Part shown: positions 1 through 8,034 of the stretch, in pieces
How the letters are laid out: every line of letters begins with the position of its first letter
Position numbering within the stretch: the first letter of the stretch is position 1
NCBI GenBank assembly: GCA_017478185.1
Contig: JAFVEA010000008.1
Span: 1 to 41,797, forward strand
Origin: Clostridia bacterium
Lineage (GTDB): Bacteria; Bacillota; Clostridia; Christensenellales; UBA1242
DNA length: 41,797 nucleotides
Reading direction: 5' to 3'
Program-made: the position numbers and the translations under genes
Notes under the pieces: model-generated
What the model was told of the DNA's origin: nothing
Database searches by the model: none
The model's input: only the letters and a program-made list of their open reading frames with translations

Positions 1-219
1 AAGACAACTGTTGCTATGAGCGGAAGTGAAACTGAGGGAATATACACACTAGAAAATGGAAAAGTTGAAATAAGAGAAACAGCTGAAGCAGAAGTTTTTA
101 TGACTTTGGAAGTTGTTGATGAACAAACTATTTGTATGACAGCATCAGATAACCCAAAAACATTAGGGAAAAAGGTTTGCGAAGGCCTTATTGCAAAAGT
201 ATATTTTAATTTAAAATAA
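1..219 (+). CDS. 3' end of a hypothetical protein (partial)
   Basis: The reading frame is open from the first base of the window (Lys-Thr-Thr-Val-Ala-Met...) to a TAA at 217-219, so only the last 72 codons are present and the ATG at 16 is probably internal. The fragment is rich in Glu, Thr and Val and alternates short beta-like stretches; it has no signal peptide, membrane segment or motif I recognise. It is followed by a perfect hairpin shared with the convergent gene downstream, so it is the last gene of its transcript. I do not recognise the family and assign no function. Confidence 0.6.
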   Translation, partial: KTTVAMSGSETEGIYTLENGKVEIRETAEAEVFMTLEVVDEQTICMTASDNPKTLGKKVCEGLIAKVYFNLK

Positions 220-269
220 TTGAAAAAGTAATTTAAAAAATTTTAAAGTTAAATTATTTTTTAATTGAC

Positions 270-314
270 AAACAAAAAAGAACTCAAAAATTTATGTTGG
301 GTTCTTTTTTGTTT
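270..314. terminator. bidirectional intrinsic terminator
   Basis: A perfect 14-bp inverted repeat (270-283 with 301-314) has an A-run on one side and a T-run on the other. It sits between two convergent genes, so it can end transcription from both strands. Confidence 0.85.
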
Positions 315-320
315 ATGGTT

Positions 321-2003
321 TTAAAAATTTTTTGTTTTTTGTTTTTGTTTATGCTTTAAAATTGCAACAGTCATAAAAACAACCAAAGCAATAGCAATTA
401 TTGTTAAAAGTATGATTGCCAAAAGTTGCCAAGTGGTTAGATGAATTTCTTGGGCCTGTTCATATTTTATGTAGCCAACCTCAGTTGTTCCCCAAGAGAT
501 TTTTGCATAGTTTTGACCTTTTTCCAAAATGTTTATGTTGGTTCCTTTTGAAAGCTCTTTTATGATATTGTTAAAGTTTTGGTCACTATAAACTGTTGTG
601 TTTTCTTTTAGTTGTTCAAAAACGGGTTGAATAGAAGTTTTTTCAGCAAGAACAAAATTGTTTGAGTTTATATAATAATATTTATCCTTATACAAAACTT
701 TTGAAAAGCTTAAGCCGTTTGTATCAGTGGTTCCAAAATTTTCTATGGTCATTGTTAAAATAATTTTGTTTAAATATTTTATGTTGTTGTCTTCATCTTT
801 TAAAGTTAGACTTTCATCAAGTGAGGTTGGATATAAATAAAGCGGAGTTGTGGAGTTTATGATTCTTATTGTTTTTTCTTCTTCATTTTGATTTACGATT
901 TCAGCAGATGAAGCTTTTATGTAGCCAGTTATGTTTTGGTTTGACATGTTATTTATCAAAACATAATAAAAATTATTTTTAGTTTTTGTGAGCATAACAA
1001 GATTTGTGTTTTCTGGGAGTTCTATAGCTTCATTGTTTATTTCTTTTTTGTATAAGCTGTTATCAAATTCAAATAAATATGTTTTTTCTGTTGTTTTTAT
1101 GATAGAGCAATCATAAATTTCACTTTTATAGTTTGGAGTGGTTGAAGCCATTGTAACAACAAAATTTGTGTTTTTAAGCTTTATAACATTTGTTTCAGTT
1201 CTTAAAATTATATCACCAGTTAAATAATCTAGTTCAAATTCTTTTGAGTTAGAAAAAACTGAATTTTCTAGTGTTTCATAACTGTTTTTGTTGCATTTAA
1301 AAAGTTTGTTGTCACCCAAAATATATAAGTTATCATAAAAGTCAAGCTTTATATCTAAAACGTTTGTTAGGGTTGGCAATTTATAATCTTCATTTGATAA
1401 TAAACTAAAATTGTTTTGTTTAACTTTATAAAAACTACTATTTGTGTATAATATTAAAAAACCATTTTCAAGAGATGAAGTTAATTTACTGTTTTGGTTC
1501 AAAGTTAAACCATCAAGTTTACAAAAAATTTCAAAAGCCATAACATCATTTTTTTTAACCAAAACAAGTGGGGTTTCATTGGCATCTTTGCATATAACAT
1601 AAATATTGTTTTGTATGTCACAACATATGTCCAAAATGTTTGAAACCGAAAAGGTGTTAATTTGGTTTAAAAGTGTTTGGTTAACATAAAGCCCAAAAGT
1701 TCCCGATTCTGTGTGATAAACTGTGTTTTGATAATCGAAAAAAACCAAATTTGGCTCATTTGTTGTTAAAGTTTCTTGAGCAGAATTATCCTTTAAGTTT
1801 TTGATTATGATTTTTTTATTGGCGCTATCTGTTAAATATAGCTCATTATTTTTATAATCTATGCTTGTGGTCACGCTATCATATATAATTTCTTGAGTTT
1901 CTTCACTATCAGCAAACACAATAGGTTTATAAAAACCAGAAAAGAAAGAAAAGATTGCAAAAACACAGCATACCACAATAAGTTTGTTGTTGAATTTTGT
2001 CAT
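321..2003 (-). CDS. membrane-anchored extracytoplasmic protein with C-terminal SH3-like domain
   Basis: A secreted, membrane-tethered protein of 560 residues. I place the start at the ATG ending at 2003, which has AAAGGA upstream; a longer frame reaching 2051 lacks this. The N-terminus is a signal peptide (positive MTKFNNK followed by a hydrophobic stretch ending near FADSEE). The middle is made of repeated short beta-strand units like a beta-propeller. Near the C-terminus is an SH3b-like segment (VYSDQNFNNIIKELSKGTNI ...), then one transmembrane helix and a Lys-rich cytoplasmic tail. SH3b domains commonly bind peptidoglycan, which is family knowledge. It shares this plan with the gene at 2834-3610, and the two bracket a sigma-like regulator on the other strand. 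The precise function is unknown. Confidence 0.75.
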   Translation of the reverse strand: MTKFNNKLIVVCCVFAIFSFFSGFYKPIVFADSEETQEIIYDSVTTSIDYKNNELYLTDSANKKIIIKNLKDNSAQETLTTNEPNLVFFDYQNTVYHTESGTFGLYVNQTLLNQINTFSVSNILDICCDIQNNIYVICKDANETPLVLVKKNDVMAFEIFCKLDGLTLNQNSKLTSSLENGFLILYTNSSFYKVKQNNFSLLSNEDYKLPTLTNVLDIKLDFYDNLYILGDNKLFKCNKNSYETLENSVFSNSKEFELDYLTGDIILRTETNVIKLKNTNFVVTMASTTPNYKSEIYDCSIIKTTEKTYLFEFDNSLYKKEINNEAIELPENTNLVMLTKTKNNFYYVLINNMSNQNITGYIKASSAEIVNQNEEEKTIRIINSTTPLYLYPTSLDESLTLKDEDNNIKYLNKIILTMTIENFGTTDTNGLSFSKVLYKDKYYYINSNNFVLAEKTSIQPVFEQLKENTTVYSDQNFNNIIKELSKGTNINILEKGQNYAKISWGTTEVGYIKYEQAQEIHLTTWQLLAIILLTIIAIALVVFMTVAILKHKQKQKTKNF

Positions 2004-2099
2004 TTTGTTTTCCTTTAAACTAAATGTATAATATTTATTCAAAAAAATCAACTAAAATAAATCTAAAACAAGAAAAAAGTTTTAAAATTTTCTTATAAC

Positions 2100-2116
2100 T
2101 AGACACACATTGTCTA
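2100..2116. promoter_or_regulatory. perfect dyad, candidate operator
   Basis: TAGACA-N5-TGTCTA is a perfect 6-bp-arm inverted repeat. It lies in the divergent region between the minus-strand membrane protein and the sigma-like gene, 19 bp before the LexA-type box. It could bind a dedicated dimeric repressor; the regulator is not identified. Confidence 0.4.
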
Positions 2117-2134
2117 AAATTAATATATATATTT

Positions 2135-2148
2135 AGAACATACGTTCG
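2135..2148. promoter_or_regulatory. LexA (SOS) box
   Basis: AGAACATACGTTCG contains GAAC-N4-GTTC, the core of the Gram-positive LexA operator (Bacillus consensus CGAACRNRYGTTCG). It lies about 80 bp before the best -35 of the sigma-like gene at 2322 and upstream of the minus-strand gene ending at 2003, so which promoter it controls is open. A related box lies ahead of comM at 38855. Confidence 0.65.
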
Positions 2149-2227
2149 AAAACAAAAGAATTTTTTGCAAAAATAATTAATATTTTAAAATATTTTAAAA
2201 TAATTTTCAAAAATGTGTCGTTACCTA

Positions 2228-2284
2228 TTGACAAATGTCGAATGTATATTATAAAATGCAGGTGATAGGGCGTGAAAAACCCTA
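2228..2284 (+). promoter_or_regulatory. promoter and leader hairpin of the sigma-like gene
   Basis: TTGACA (2228-2233), a 16-bp spacer and TATAAA (2250-2255) form a strong vegetative-type promoter. The transcript leader holds a small hairpin, TAGGG (2266-2270) with CCCTA (2280-2284). Just upstream, 2181-2200 is a 10-bp A/T unit repeated twice, which could act as an UP element. The whole gap 2004-2321 contains only these regulatory elements and no gene that I see. Confidence 0.6.
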
Positions 2285-2321
2285 GAGCTACTTACATATT
2301 TTTTAAAAAAGAGGGGGAAAA

Positions 2322-2837
2322 ATGAAAGAAAAAAATTTGATGAAAAGCGTGCTGTCTTCTTATGCTTATGTGAATCGGGTTATTCGCATAATTGACAAAA
2401 AGGTTTTAAATAAGGGCATTAATTCTTGTAATACTTATGGATTTTTTGAAACATTAAGCGTTATGAACGAAATGGCAGAGCTTGTGGGGAGGAAAAGAAA
2501 ACTTAAAACACTAAAGGAGCTTGTTGAAGAGTGCCTTAAAAGTATGTCAGAAACTGACGCAAAGATTTTAATCCTAAAGTTTATTGAAAGATATTCCAAT
2601 GATAAAATAGGATTGCTTTTAAACAAAAGTGCAAGAACAATTTGCCGAATGTTTGACAAAGCACTTTTAAAAGCTTATGAATATTTCTGCTCGCAAGGAT
2701 TTAATTATTCAAATTTGATAAAATATCTAAAAAGCGAAAAATGGATTTTAAATAAAATTGAAGATTCAAAAACTAGCAAGCTTTTTTTAACAAAAACTGA
2801 AAGTTTTTCAAAAATTCACAATTTTGTTTGGAATTAA
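2322..2837 (+). CDS. sigma-70 region 4-like transcription regulator
   Basis: A 171-residue protein with a GAGGGGG ribosome binding site. Residues about 78-120 (ETDAKILILKFIERYSNDKI ... LNKSARTICRMFDKALLKAY) look like a sigma-70 region 4 helix-turn-helix: a leucine-rich helix, then turn and recognition helix. No clear region 2 is present, so it resembles the small sigma-like or ArpU/RinA-type late regulators found upstream of terminase genes in Firmicutes phages, rather than a full sigma factor. Its promoter region carries a LexA box. The next plus-strand gene is the terminase, across an opposing gene. I infer that it switches on the virion cassette. It overlaps the convergent gene's end by four bases. 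Confidence 0.65.
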   Translation: MKEKNLMKSVLSSYAYVNRVIRIIDKKVLNKGINSCNTYGFFETLSVMNEMAELVGRKRKLKTLKELVEECLKSMSETDAKILILKFIERYSNDKIGLLLNKSARTICRMFDKALLKAYEYFCSQGFNYSNLIKYLKSEKWILNKIEDSKTSKLFLTKTESFSKIHNFVWN

Positions 2838-3610
2838 AAATCTAAATCTTTGTCATCTGTTGGAACTTTTATAACTCTATTGTTTTGTTTGTGTTTTAAC
2901 TTTTTGATTGGGAATAATATTGCAAAAAATAGAATTAATCCAACAAGACATAAAGCACCAATAATTAAAAGATTGTTGCTATCTAAGAGTTCTGGAGATA
3001 AAATAATTTGTTTTGGAACGGCTGAAACAGGAGTAATGCTAACTTGCTCGAGATTTTCTTTGATTGGAGTTAAATTTGAGGTGAGAGGAGCATAAACATA
3101 CCCTAAAATTTGTTCACCATTTTGGGTGTATGACATATAAAACCAGGTGTTGCCAAGGTTTTCTATTGCTTCATCTCCCGTGGTTTCTCCATAAAACTCA
3201 GCATAACTTCCATTTAAAACACTTCCTAAACATTTTCCATTCACACTTGGAGTATCTAAAATTGCAATTGATGTTATATCATTTGCTTTAAAAGTTATAT
3301 CCACGGGAAAGGGTGTGGTTGGAGCACTGTAAACACGAGTTACATTTTCTTTTAAAACATAACCAACTTTTGCCTTGTAAGAAACTTTATAGAAACTGTC
3401 TGCATCTTCTATTATTATTGCAAAATAAGAAGTTGGAAGTTTAAACAAAACATTGTTTTCTTGTGATAAATTTGTGGTGTTATATAAATAAGTGTTTTCT
3501 TTGGTGATTCTGCACCAATTTATGCTGTCTGCAAAAATAGTTTCAGTTTGAAAAAATCCACAGAAAAGAATAAAACTAAAAATAAAAACAAAAAATAAAT
3601 TATTTTTCAT
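2834..3610 (-). CDS. membrane-anchored SH3-domain protein
   Basis: A 258-residue protein starting at an ATG with AGGAG nearby. It has a signal peptide (MKNNLFFVFIFSFILFCGFF, cleavage near IFADS) and two consecutive SH3b-like segments (about 30-85, ending VGYVLKENVTRVY, and about 100-180, ending LGYVYAP). One transmembrane helix lies near 215-240, followed by a basic then acidic cytoplasmic tail. The plan matches the larger protein at 321-2003. It lies on the strand opposite to the regulator and terminase on either side, so it is not part of the virion transcript. The role is unknown; an envelope or wall-binding function is inferred from the domains only. Confidence 0.75.
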   Translation of the reverse strand: MKNNLFFVFIFSFILFCGFFQTETIFADSINWCRITKENTYLYNTTNLSQENNVLFKLPTSYFAIIIEDADSFYKVSYKAKVGYVLKENVTRVYSAPTTPFPVDITFKANDITSIAILDTPSVNGKCLGSVLNGSYAEFYGETTGDEAIENLGNTWFYMSYTQNGEQILGYVYAPLTSNLTPIKENLEQVSITPVSAVPKQIILSPELLDSNNLLIIGALCLVGLILFFAILFPIKKLKHKQNNRVIKVPTDDKDLDF

Positions 3611-3637
3611 AAAAAAACTCCTATATTATTTTAACAA

Positions 3638-3675
3638 AACAATGATTGCAAATTTGTTTGCGATTATTGTTTTTT
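3638..3675 (+). terminator. terminator-like hairpin ahead of the terminase operon (possible attenuator or operator)
   Basis: AACAATGATTGCAAA (3638-3652) and TTTGCGATTATTGTT (3657-3671) pair over 15 bp with two G-T wobbles around a 4-nt loop, followed by a T-run to 3675. It sits between the divergent SH3 gene and the terminase. It could block read-through from the sigma-like gene, act as an antitermination switch, or be a protein-binding dyad. No consensus -35/-10 for the cassette is visible in this gap. Confidence 0.55.
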
Positions 3676-3709
3676 GTTGCCTAAAATTGATAGAAAAAAG
3701 GAAAAAATT

Positions 3710-5149
3710 TTGAATTATTTGGAAATTTTAAATTCGCTTGATGAAATACAGAAAAATTTGGATAAGTTTAAAAATCACAATAAATTACTTTTTTATAACA
3801 AAGAAAAAGTTCACAAAAAGCAAATAGAGTTTCATAAATGCACAAAAAGAAACAGGTGGGTTTTTGGCGGGAACAGAAGCGGAAAAAGTGAATGTGGAGC
3901 AGTTGAAGTTGTTTGGCTTTCAAGAGGGATTCACCCATATAAGCAAAACAAAAAAAATGTTGAAGGTTGGGTGGTTTCACTAAGTCAACAAGTTCAGCGT
4001 GATGTTGCTCAAAAAAAGATTTTAGAATATTTAAACCCAGAGTGGATTGTTGAAATTGTTATGCAATCTGGAAGAAAAAGTTCTCCTCAAAATGGGGTTA
4101 TTGATTACATAATCATTCAAAATGTTTTTGGTGGTTTTAGCCGAATTGGATTTAAAAGTTGTGATCAGGGCAGAGAAAAATTTCAGGGAGCAAGCCTAGA
4201 TTTTGTTTGGTTTGATGAAGAGCCTCCTTATGATATTTATTTAGAATGCAGGATGAGAGTTTTAGACAAAAAAGGCGAAATTTTTGGAACAATGACTCCT
4301 CTTAAAGGGCTTTCATGGGTTTATTCAGAAATTTATTTAAACCCCAAAAACGACAAAGAAATTTGGACAATTCAAATGGAGTGGGCAGACAACCCATATC
4401 TAGACAAACAAGAGATAGAGGAGATGAGCAAGGTTTTAAGCAGTGATGAACTTGAAAGCCGTAGGTATGGAAGGTTTTTGTCTTTAGGTGGGCTTGTTTA
4501 TCCAGAGTTTGACCCAAACATTCACGTTATAGAGCCTTTTGATTTGCCAAAAGAGTGGTTTGACACCATTTCAATTGACCCCGGACTTCATAACCCGCTA
4601 TCTGCTCACTTTTATGCTGTTGACTTTGACGGGACAATTTATGTTGTTGCCGAGCATTTTGCCTCTTCACAAACAGTGGAGTGGCATGCGCAAAAGATAA
4701 AAGAAATTTGTGATAAACTTGGCTGGAAAAAGAGAAGTGATGGAAGAATTGACGCACTTATTGATTCGGCCGCAAACCAAAAAACGCTGGCATCAAACAA
4801 AAGCGTTACTGAACTTTTTGTTGAAAATGGAATTATGGTTAATCCAAATGTTAACAAAGATTTGTTTAGCGGAATTTCTCGTGTTAAAAGCTATTTAAAA
4901 AATATTAATGGAGAAGTGCGTATTAAAATTTTTTCCAATTGCACAAATTTAATACGAGAATTAAAAAATTATTGGTGGGGAGATAATGATGCTCCCATAA
5001 AAAAAGATGACCATTGCCTTGATGAACTTAGATATTACATCATGACAAAACCAAACAACAACTCATTGGAGCAAAAGAAAACAACAATAGAAAAACATAA
5101 AGATAAACTAATTAGAAAAATAAATCAAAACAGGAGGAAGGCTTTGTGA
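3710..5149 (+). CDS. terL: phage terminase large subunit
   Basis: ATPase and nuclease that packages DNA into proheads. It carries a Walker A motif (FGGNRSGKSE), a Walker B motif with catalytic acids (LDFVWFDEEP), and a C-terminal RNase H-like nuclease with acidic residues in TISIDPG, DALIDSAA and HCLDELRYY. The full length expected for the family is present. I chose the TTG at 3710 because AAGGA lies 7-8 bases upstream. A longer frame from the TTG at 3674 exists, but it begins directly behind the 3638-3675 hairpin and lacks a ribosome binding site. The gene overlaps the next one by four bases. It is the first gene of the virion cassette and shows no sign of decay. Confidence 0.9.
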   Translation: MNYLEILNSLDEIQKNLDKFKNHNKLLFYNKEKVHKKQIEFHKCTKRNRWVFGGNRSGKSECGAVEVVWLSRGIHPYKQNKKNVEGWVVSLSQQVQRDVAQKKILEYLNPEWIVEIVMQSGRKSSPQNGVIDYIIIQNVFGGFSRIGFKSCDQGREKFQGASLDFVWFDEEPPYDIYLECRMRVLDKKGEIFGTMTPLKGLSWVYSEIYLNPKNDKEIWTIQMEWADNPYLDKQEIEEMSKVLSSDELESRRYGRFLSLGGLVYPEFDPNIHVIEPFDLPKEWFDTISIDPGLHNPLSAHFYAVDFDGTIYVVAEHFASSQTVEWHAQKIKEICDKLGWKKRSDGRIDALIDSAANQKTLASNKSVTELFVENGIMVNPNVNKDLFSGISRVKSYLKNINGEVRIKIFSNCTNLIRELKNYWWGDNDAPIKKDDHCLDELRYYIMTKPNNNSLEQKKTTIEKHKDKLIRKINQNRRKAL

Positions 5150-5427
5150 TGGAAATAAAAATAAATAAAGACAAAATTGCAAAAGCATTATTTAAAAAAG
5201 CAGTTGGCTATGATTTTGAAGAAAGTGTTGAAGAGTTTTGTGTTAATGAAAGTGGCGATATGATAAAAAACAAGAGAAAAGTAAACAAAAAACACTTGCC
5301 ACCTGATGTGCCTGCGGTTAAAGCATTGTTTGAGCTGTGCGGAAGTCCTGAGGGCAAATATGACAATATGACAGAAGAAGAACTTTTGATTGAAAGAGCA
5401 AAAATTCTGGAAGAGCTAAAAAAATAA
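5146..5427 (+). CDS. small terminase-like phage protein
   Basis: A 93-residue protein translationally coupled to the terminase. Its GTG (or the ATG three bases later) overlaps the terminase stop, and AGGAGG lies at 5132-5137. The stretch VNKKHLPPDVPAVKALFEL resembles the C-terminal segment (KKxxPPDxxAxxFxL) of small terminase subunits and related DNA-binding proteins in Firmicutes phages. The N-terminal helix-turn-helix normally expected is not evident, and the gene follows rather than precedes the large subunit. Small terminase function is therefore likely but unproven. A 92-bp AT-rich gap follows before the portal gene. Confidence 0.5.
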   Translation: MMEIKINKDKIAKALFKKAVGYDFEESVEEFCVNESGDMIKNKRKVNKKHLPPDVPAVKALFELCGSPEGKYDNMTEEELLIERAKILEELKK

Positions 5428-5519
5428 AATTTTTTATTTGCAAAAATTTTGCCAAAAAAATTTATAAAAAATATGTAAAAAGCGTGCAAAAATATAGTTT
5501 TTTTAAAAAAGGAGAAAAA

Positions 5520-7418
5520 ATGGAGCAAAAACTATCAAAAAAACAACAAAAAGAATTGGTTCAGGAGGTTTGGAAAGATTTTAAAAAAAGAGAACAAGAA
5601 AGAAAACCTTTTGAACTTAATTGGCAATTAAACATAAATTTCTTAATGGGAAATCAATATTGTTTTATAAATTCAAACAATATTTTAAAAGAAGCAGATA
5701 AACAGTATTTTTGGGAAGAGCGAGAAGTTTTTAATCACATAGCGCCACTTGTTGAAACAAGGCTTTCTCGTCTTGCTGAGGTTAAGCCTTCAATGCTTGT
5801 TTTGCCGGCAAGCTCAGATGAAGAAGATATTGGAAACGCAAAAGTTTGCAAAGACATTTTGCAGTCGGTTTCAAGCAAAATTGATTTGTCAAAGCTTATT
5901 TCACAAGCAACAAGTTGGAGTGAAGTTTGTGGAACGGGTTTTTATAAAATTGTTTGGAACAGTTCAAAAGGCTCTGTTATAGGGCTTACTGATTTGGGTG
6001 AAAAAATTTATGAAGGCGATGTTGATGTTATGGTTTGTTCACCTTTTGAAATTTATCCAGACAGCAATTCATCAAGTGATATTTCAGAGTGTAAGAGCAT
6101 TATTTATGCAAAAAGTTATGATGTTGATGTTATTGAAAAAATTTGGGGGGTAAAGCTGGAAGGAAGTGACATAGATAGTTATGCATTGTCAAGTTTTTAT
6201 GACAAAGGACTAGAAAACGGATTTTCAAAAGTTGCAAAAACAACAAAACATAATCAAGCAATGATTATTGAAAAATATGAACTTCCAACAAAAGATTATC
6301 CTGACGGAAGACTTATAATTGTTGCAAAAGACACACTTTTGTATAACGACAAACTTCCTTACAAAAATATGCAAAATGGTGAAAGGGGCTATCCTTTTGT
6401 AAGGCAAGTTTCAATCACTCAGCCATCACTTTTTTGGGGTAGCAGTGTTATAGATAGGCTTATTCCAATCCAAAGAGCGTATAACACCATAAAAAACAGA
6501 AAACACGAGTTTATGAATAGGCTTTCAATGGGTGTTTTGATGGTTGAAGATGGTTCTGTTGATGTTGATGCGCTTTCTGAAGATGGGCTTGCTCCTGGAA
6601 AAATTTTGGTTTATCGCCAAGGAAGTGAAAAGCCAAAAATGATGAGTGATGATGCTGTTCCTAACAGCTTTTCAGAGGAAGAAGAAAAACTTTTAAAAGA
6701 ATTTACAAGCATCGGTGGAATAAATGATATTTTCAGCGGTTCAAATTTAGCCTCAATGGCTCATATGAGTGGAGTTGCAATTCAGCTTTTGATTGAGCAA
6801 GAATATTTTAGAATTTCAGCCTCCGGCGAAAGTTTAAAGTTTGCAGTGAAACAAGTTGAAGAACAAATCTTAAGGCTTTACAAACAATTTGTTCAGGGTG
6901 AAAGAGTTTCAAGGCTTGTTGGCAACAATGGAGTTTCAAATTTCTTTTATTGGAACAAAGGAAACATTAGTTCAGATGAAGTTGTGTTTGACACTCAATC
7001 AGAAAATATAAGGTCACTATCTCAGCAAAGGAATATGGTTTTAGACCTTTTAAAAGAAGGAGTTTTTTATGACAAAGACGGCAAACTTTCCGATGAAATG
7101 CGTTTAAAGATTTTGGATATGCTTGGTTTTGGTTTGTGGGAAGAAGGGTTGGACGAAAATTCTCTTCAAATGCAAAAGGCAAAACGAGAGAATATTTTGC
7201 TTGCATCAAAAGGAGAAAAGCCAACAGTTGAGTTAATTCACAATCACAAAATGCACATAAACATTCATTCTAGCTTTATGCTTACAACAGATTTTGAAAA
7301 ACTGGAAAAACAAAATCCAGAATTAAAACAAATTATGATTGAGCACATACAAAAGCATAAAAATTTGTTAGAAGAAGAACAAAAAAAATCAAAACAAGAA
7401 GGTGAAAAAAATGAGTGA
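5520..7418 (+). CDS. phage portal protein
   Basis: A 632-residue protein that forms the dodecameric DNA channel at one capsid vertex. The start at 5520 has GGAG 5-8 bases upstream; the open frame reaches further back to 5484 but without a site. Portal-type features include the region VRQVSITQPSLFWGSSVIDRL and IPIQRAYNTIKNRKHEF, then the conserved GGINDIFSGSNLASMAHMSG and AIQLLIEQEY stretch, which in P22-type portals lies in the crown/stem region. The C-terminus is charged and helical. It overlaps the scaffold gene by eight bases, the usual head-gene order. Confidence 0.88.
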   Translation: MEQKLSKKQQKELVQEVWKDFKKREQERKPFELNWQLNINFLMGNQYCFINSNNILKEADKQYFWEEREVFNHIAPLVETRLSRLAEVKPSMLVLPASSDEEDIGNAKVCKDILQSVSSKIDLSKLISQATSWSEVCGTGFYKIVWNSSKGSVIGLTDLGEKIYEGDVDVMVCSPFEIYPDSNSSSDISECKSIIYAKSYDVDVIEKIWGVKLEGSDIDSYALSSFYDKGLENGFSKVAKTTKHNQAMIIEKYELPTKDYPDGRLIIVAKDTLLYNDKLPYKNMQNGERGYPFVRQVSITQPSLFWGSSVIDRLIPIQRAYNTIKNRKHEFMNRLSMGVLMVEDGSVDVDALSEDGLAPGKILVYRQGSEKPKMMSDDAVPNSFSEEEEKLLKEFTSIGGINDIFSGSNLASMAHMSGVAIQLLIEQEYFRISASGESLKFAVKQVEEQILRLYKQFVQGERVSRLVGNNGVSNFFYWNKGNISSDEVVFDTQSENIRSLSQQRNMVLDLLKEGVFYDKDGKLSDEMRLKILDMLGFGLWEEGLDENSLQMQKAKRENILLASKGEKPTVELIHNHKMHINIHSSFMLTTDFEKLEKQNPELKQIMIEHIQKHKNLLEEEQKKSKQEGEKNE

Positions 7419-8025
7419 AGAACAAAAACAAAATGAGGAACAACCCCAAGATGCGGGCTCCTCATATCTAAAATTTAACAGTTTGGACGAACTTAAAAAT
7501 GCATATCAAAACTTAGAAAAAGAGTTCACAAAAAAGAGTCAGCTTTTAAAAAAGCTTGAAAATGAAAAATTAGATATTGATGCAGAAAAAGTTAAACAAA
7601 CACAAATTTGGGAAGAAGAAAAACCATATTGGGAAAGAGATGATTGGAGTGAAAAAGTAAACACATTTTTTGAAAACAATCCAATGGCAAAAAATTATTT
7701 AAAACAAATTTCTCAAATGGTTGTTGAGGATAAGGAGTTGCAAAAAAGCGATGTCCCCCTCGAAAAAGCTTGGCTTAAGTGGCTGGAAAAAAATTTTAAA
7801 ACGCCAGAAGAGCTTTTAGATGATGAAGAGTTTTTAAAACATTTAAAATCAAGTGAAAAGCTAAAAAAAGAAATAATAGATGATTATTTATCTCAAATAA
7901 ATAAAAGTGATTTTACACCTCCAATTTATTTAAAATCTGGAACAAGTGGAGTTATGAAAAACTCTTTTAAATCAAAAAGTTTAGAAGAAATTAAAGAACT
8001 GGCAAAAAAAATATTTAGTAAATAG
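7411..8025 (+). CDS. phage scaffolding protein
   Basis: A 204-residue, strongly charged protein, placed exactly where scaffolds sit, between portal and capsid. I chose the ATG at 7411 (AAGG a few bases upstream); a GTG at 7402 would add three residues. Residues about 20-60 (YLKFNSLDELKNAYQNLEKE and on) form a predicted coiled coil, a pattern common in Firmicutes phage scaffolds. The C-terminus is basic (SFKSKSLEEIKELAKKIFSK), as expected of the capsid-binding end. No protease motif is visible, so the scaffold is probably released rather than cleaved. Confidence 0.75.
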   Translation: MSEEQKQNEEQPQDAGSSYLKFNSLDELKNAYQNLEKEFTKKSQLLKKLENEKLDIDAEKVKQTQIWEEEKPYWERDDWSEKVNTFFENNPMAKNYLKQISQMVVEDKELQKSDVPLEKAWLKWLEKNFKTPEELLDDEEFLKHLKSSEKLKKEIIDDYLSQINKSDFTPPIYLKSGTSGVMKNSFKSKSLEEIKELAKKIFSK

Positions 8026-8034
8026 GAGAAAATT

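Noticed and set aside
2256..2321. Riboswitch in the leader of the sigma-like gene
   Set aside because: Only one short hairpin is visible; I could not match it to a known riboswitch core such as the cyclic-di-GMP types.
3674..3709. Longer N-terminus of the terminase from TTG 3674
   Set aside because: This start directly follows the T-run of a strong hairpin and has no ribosome binding site; TTG 3710 has AAGGA at good distance. It remains an alternative.
5428..5519. Internal promoter before the portal gene
   Set aside because: TTGCCA with TATGTA at 17 bp is weak and expected by chance in such AT-rich sequence.
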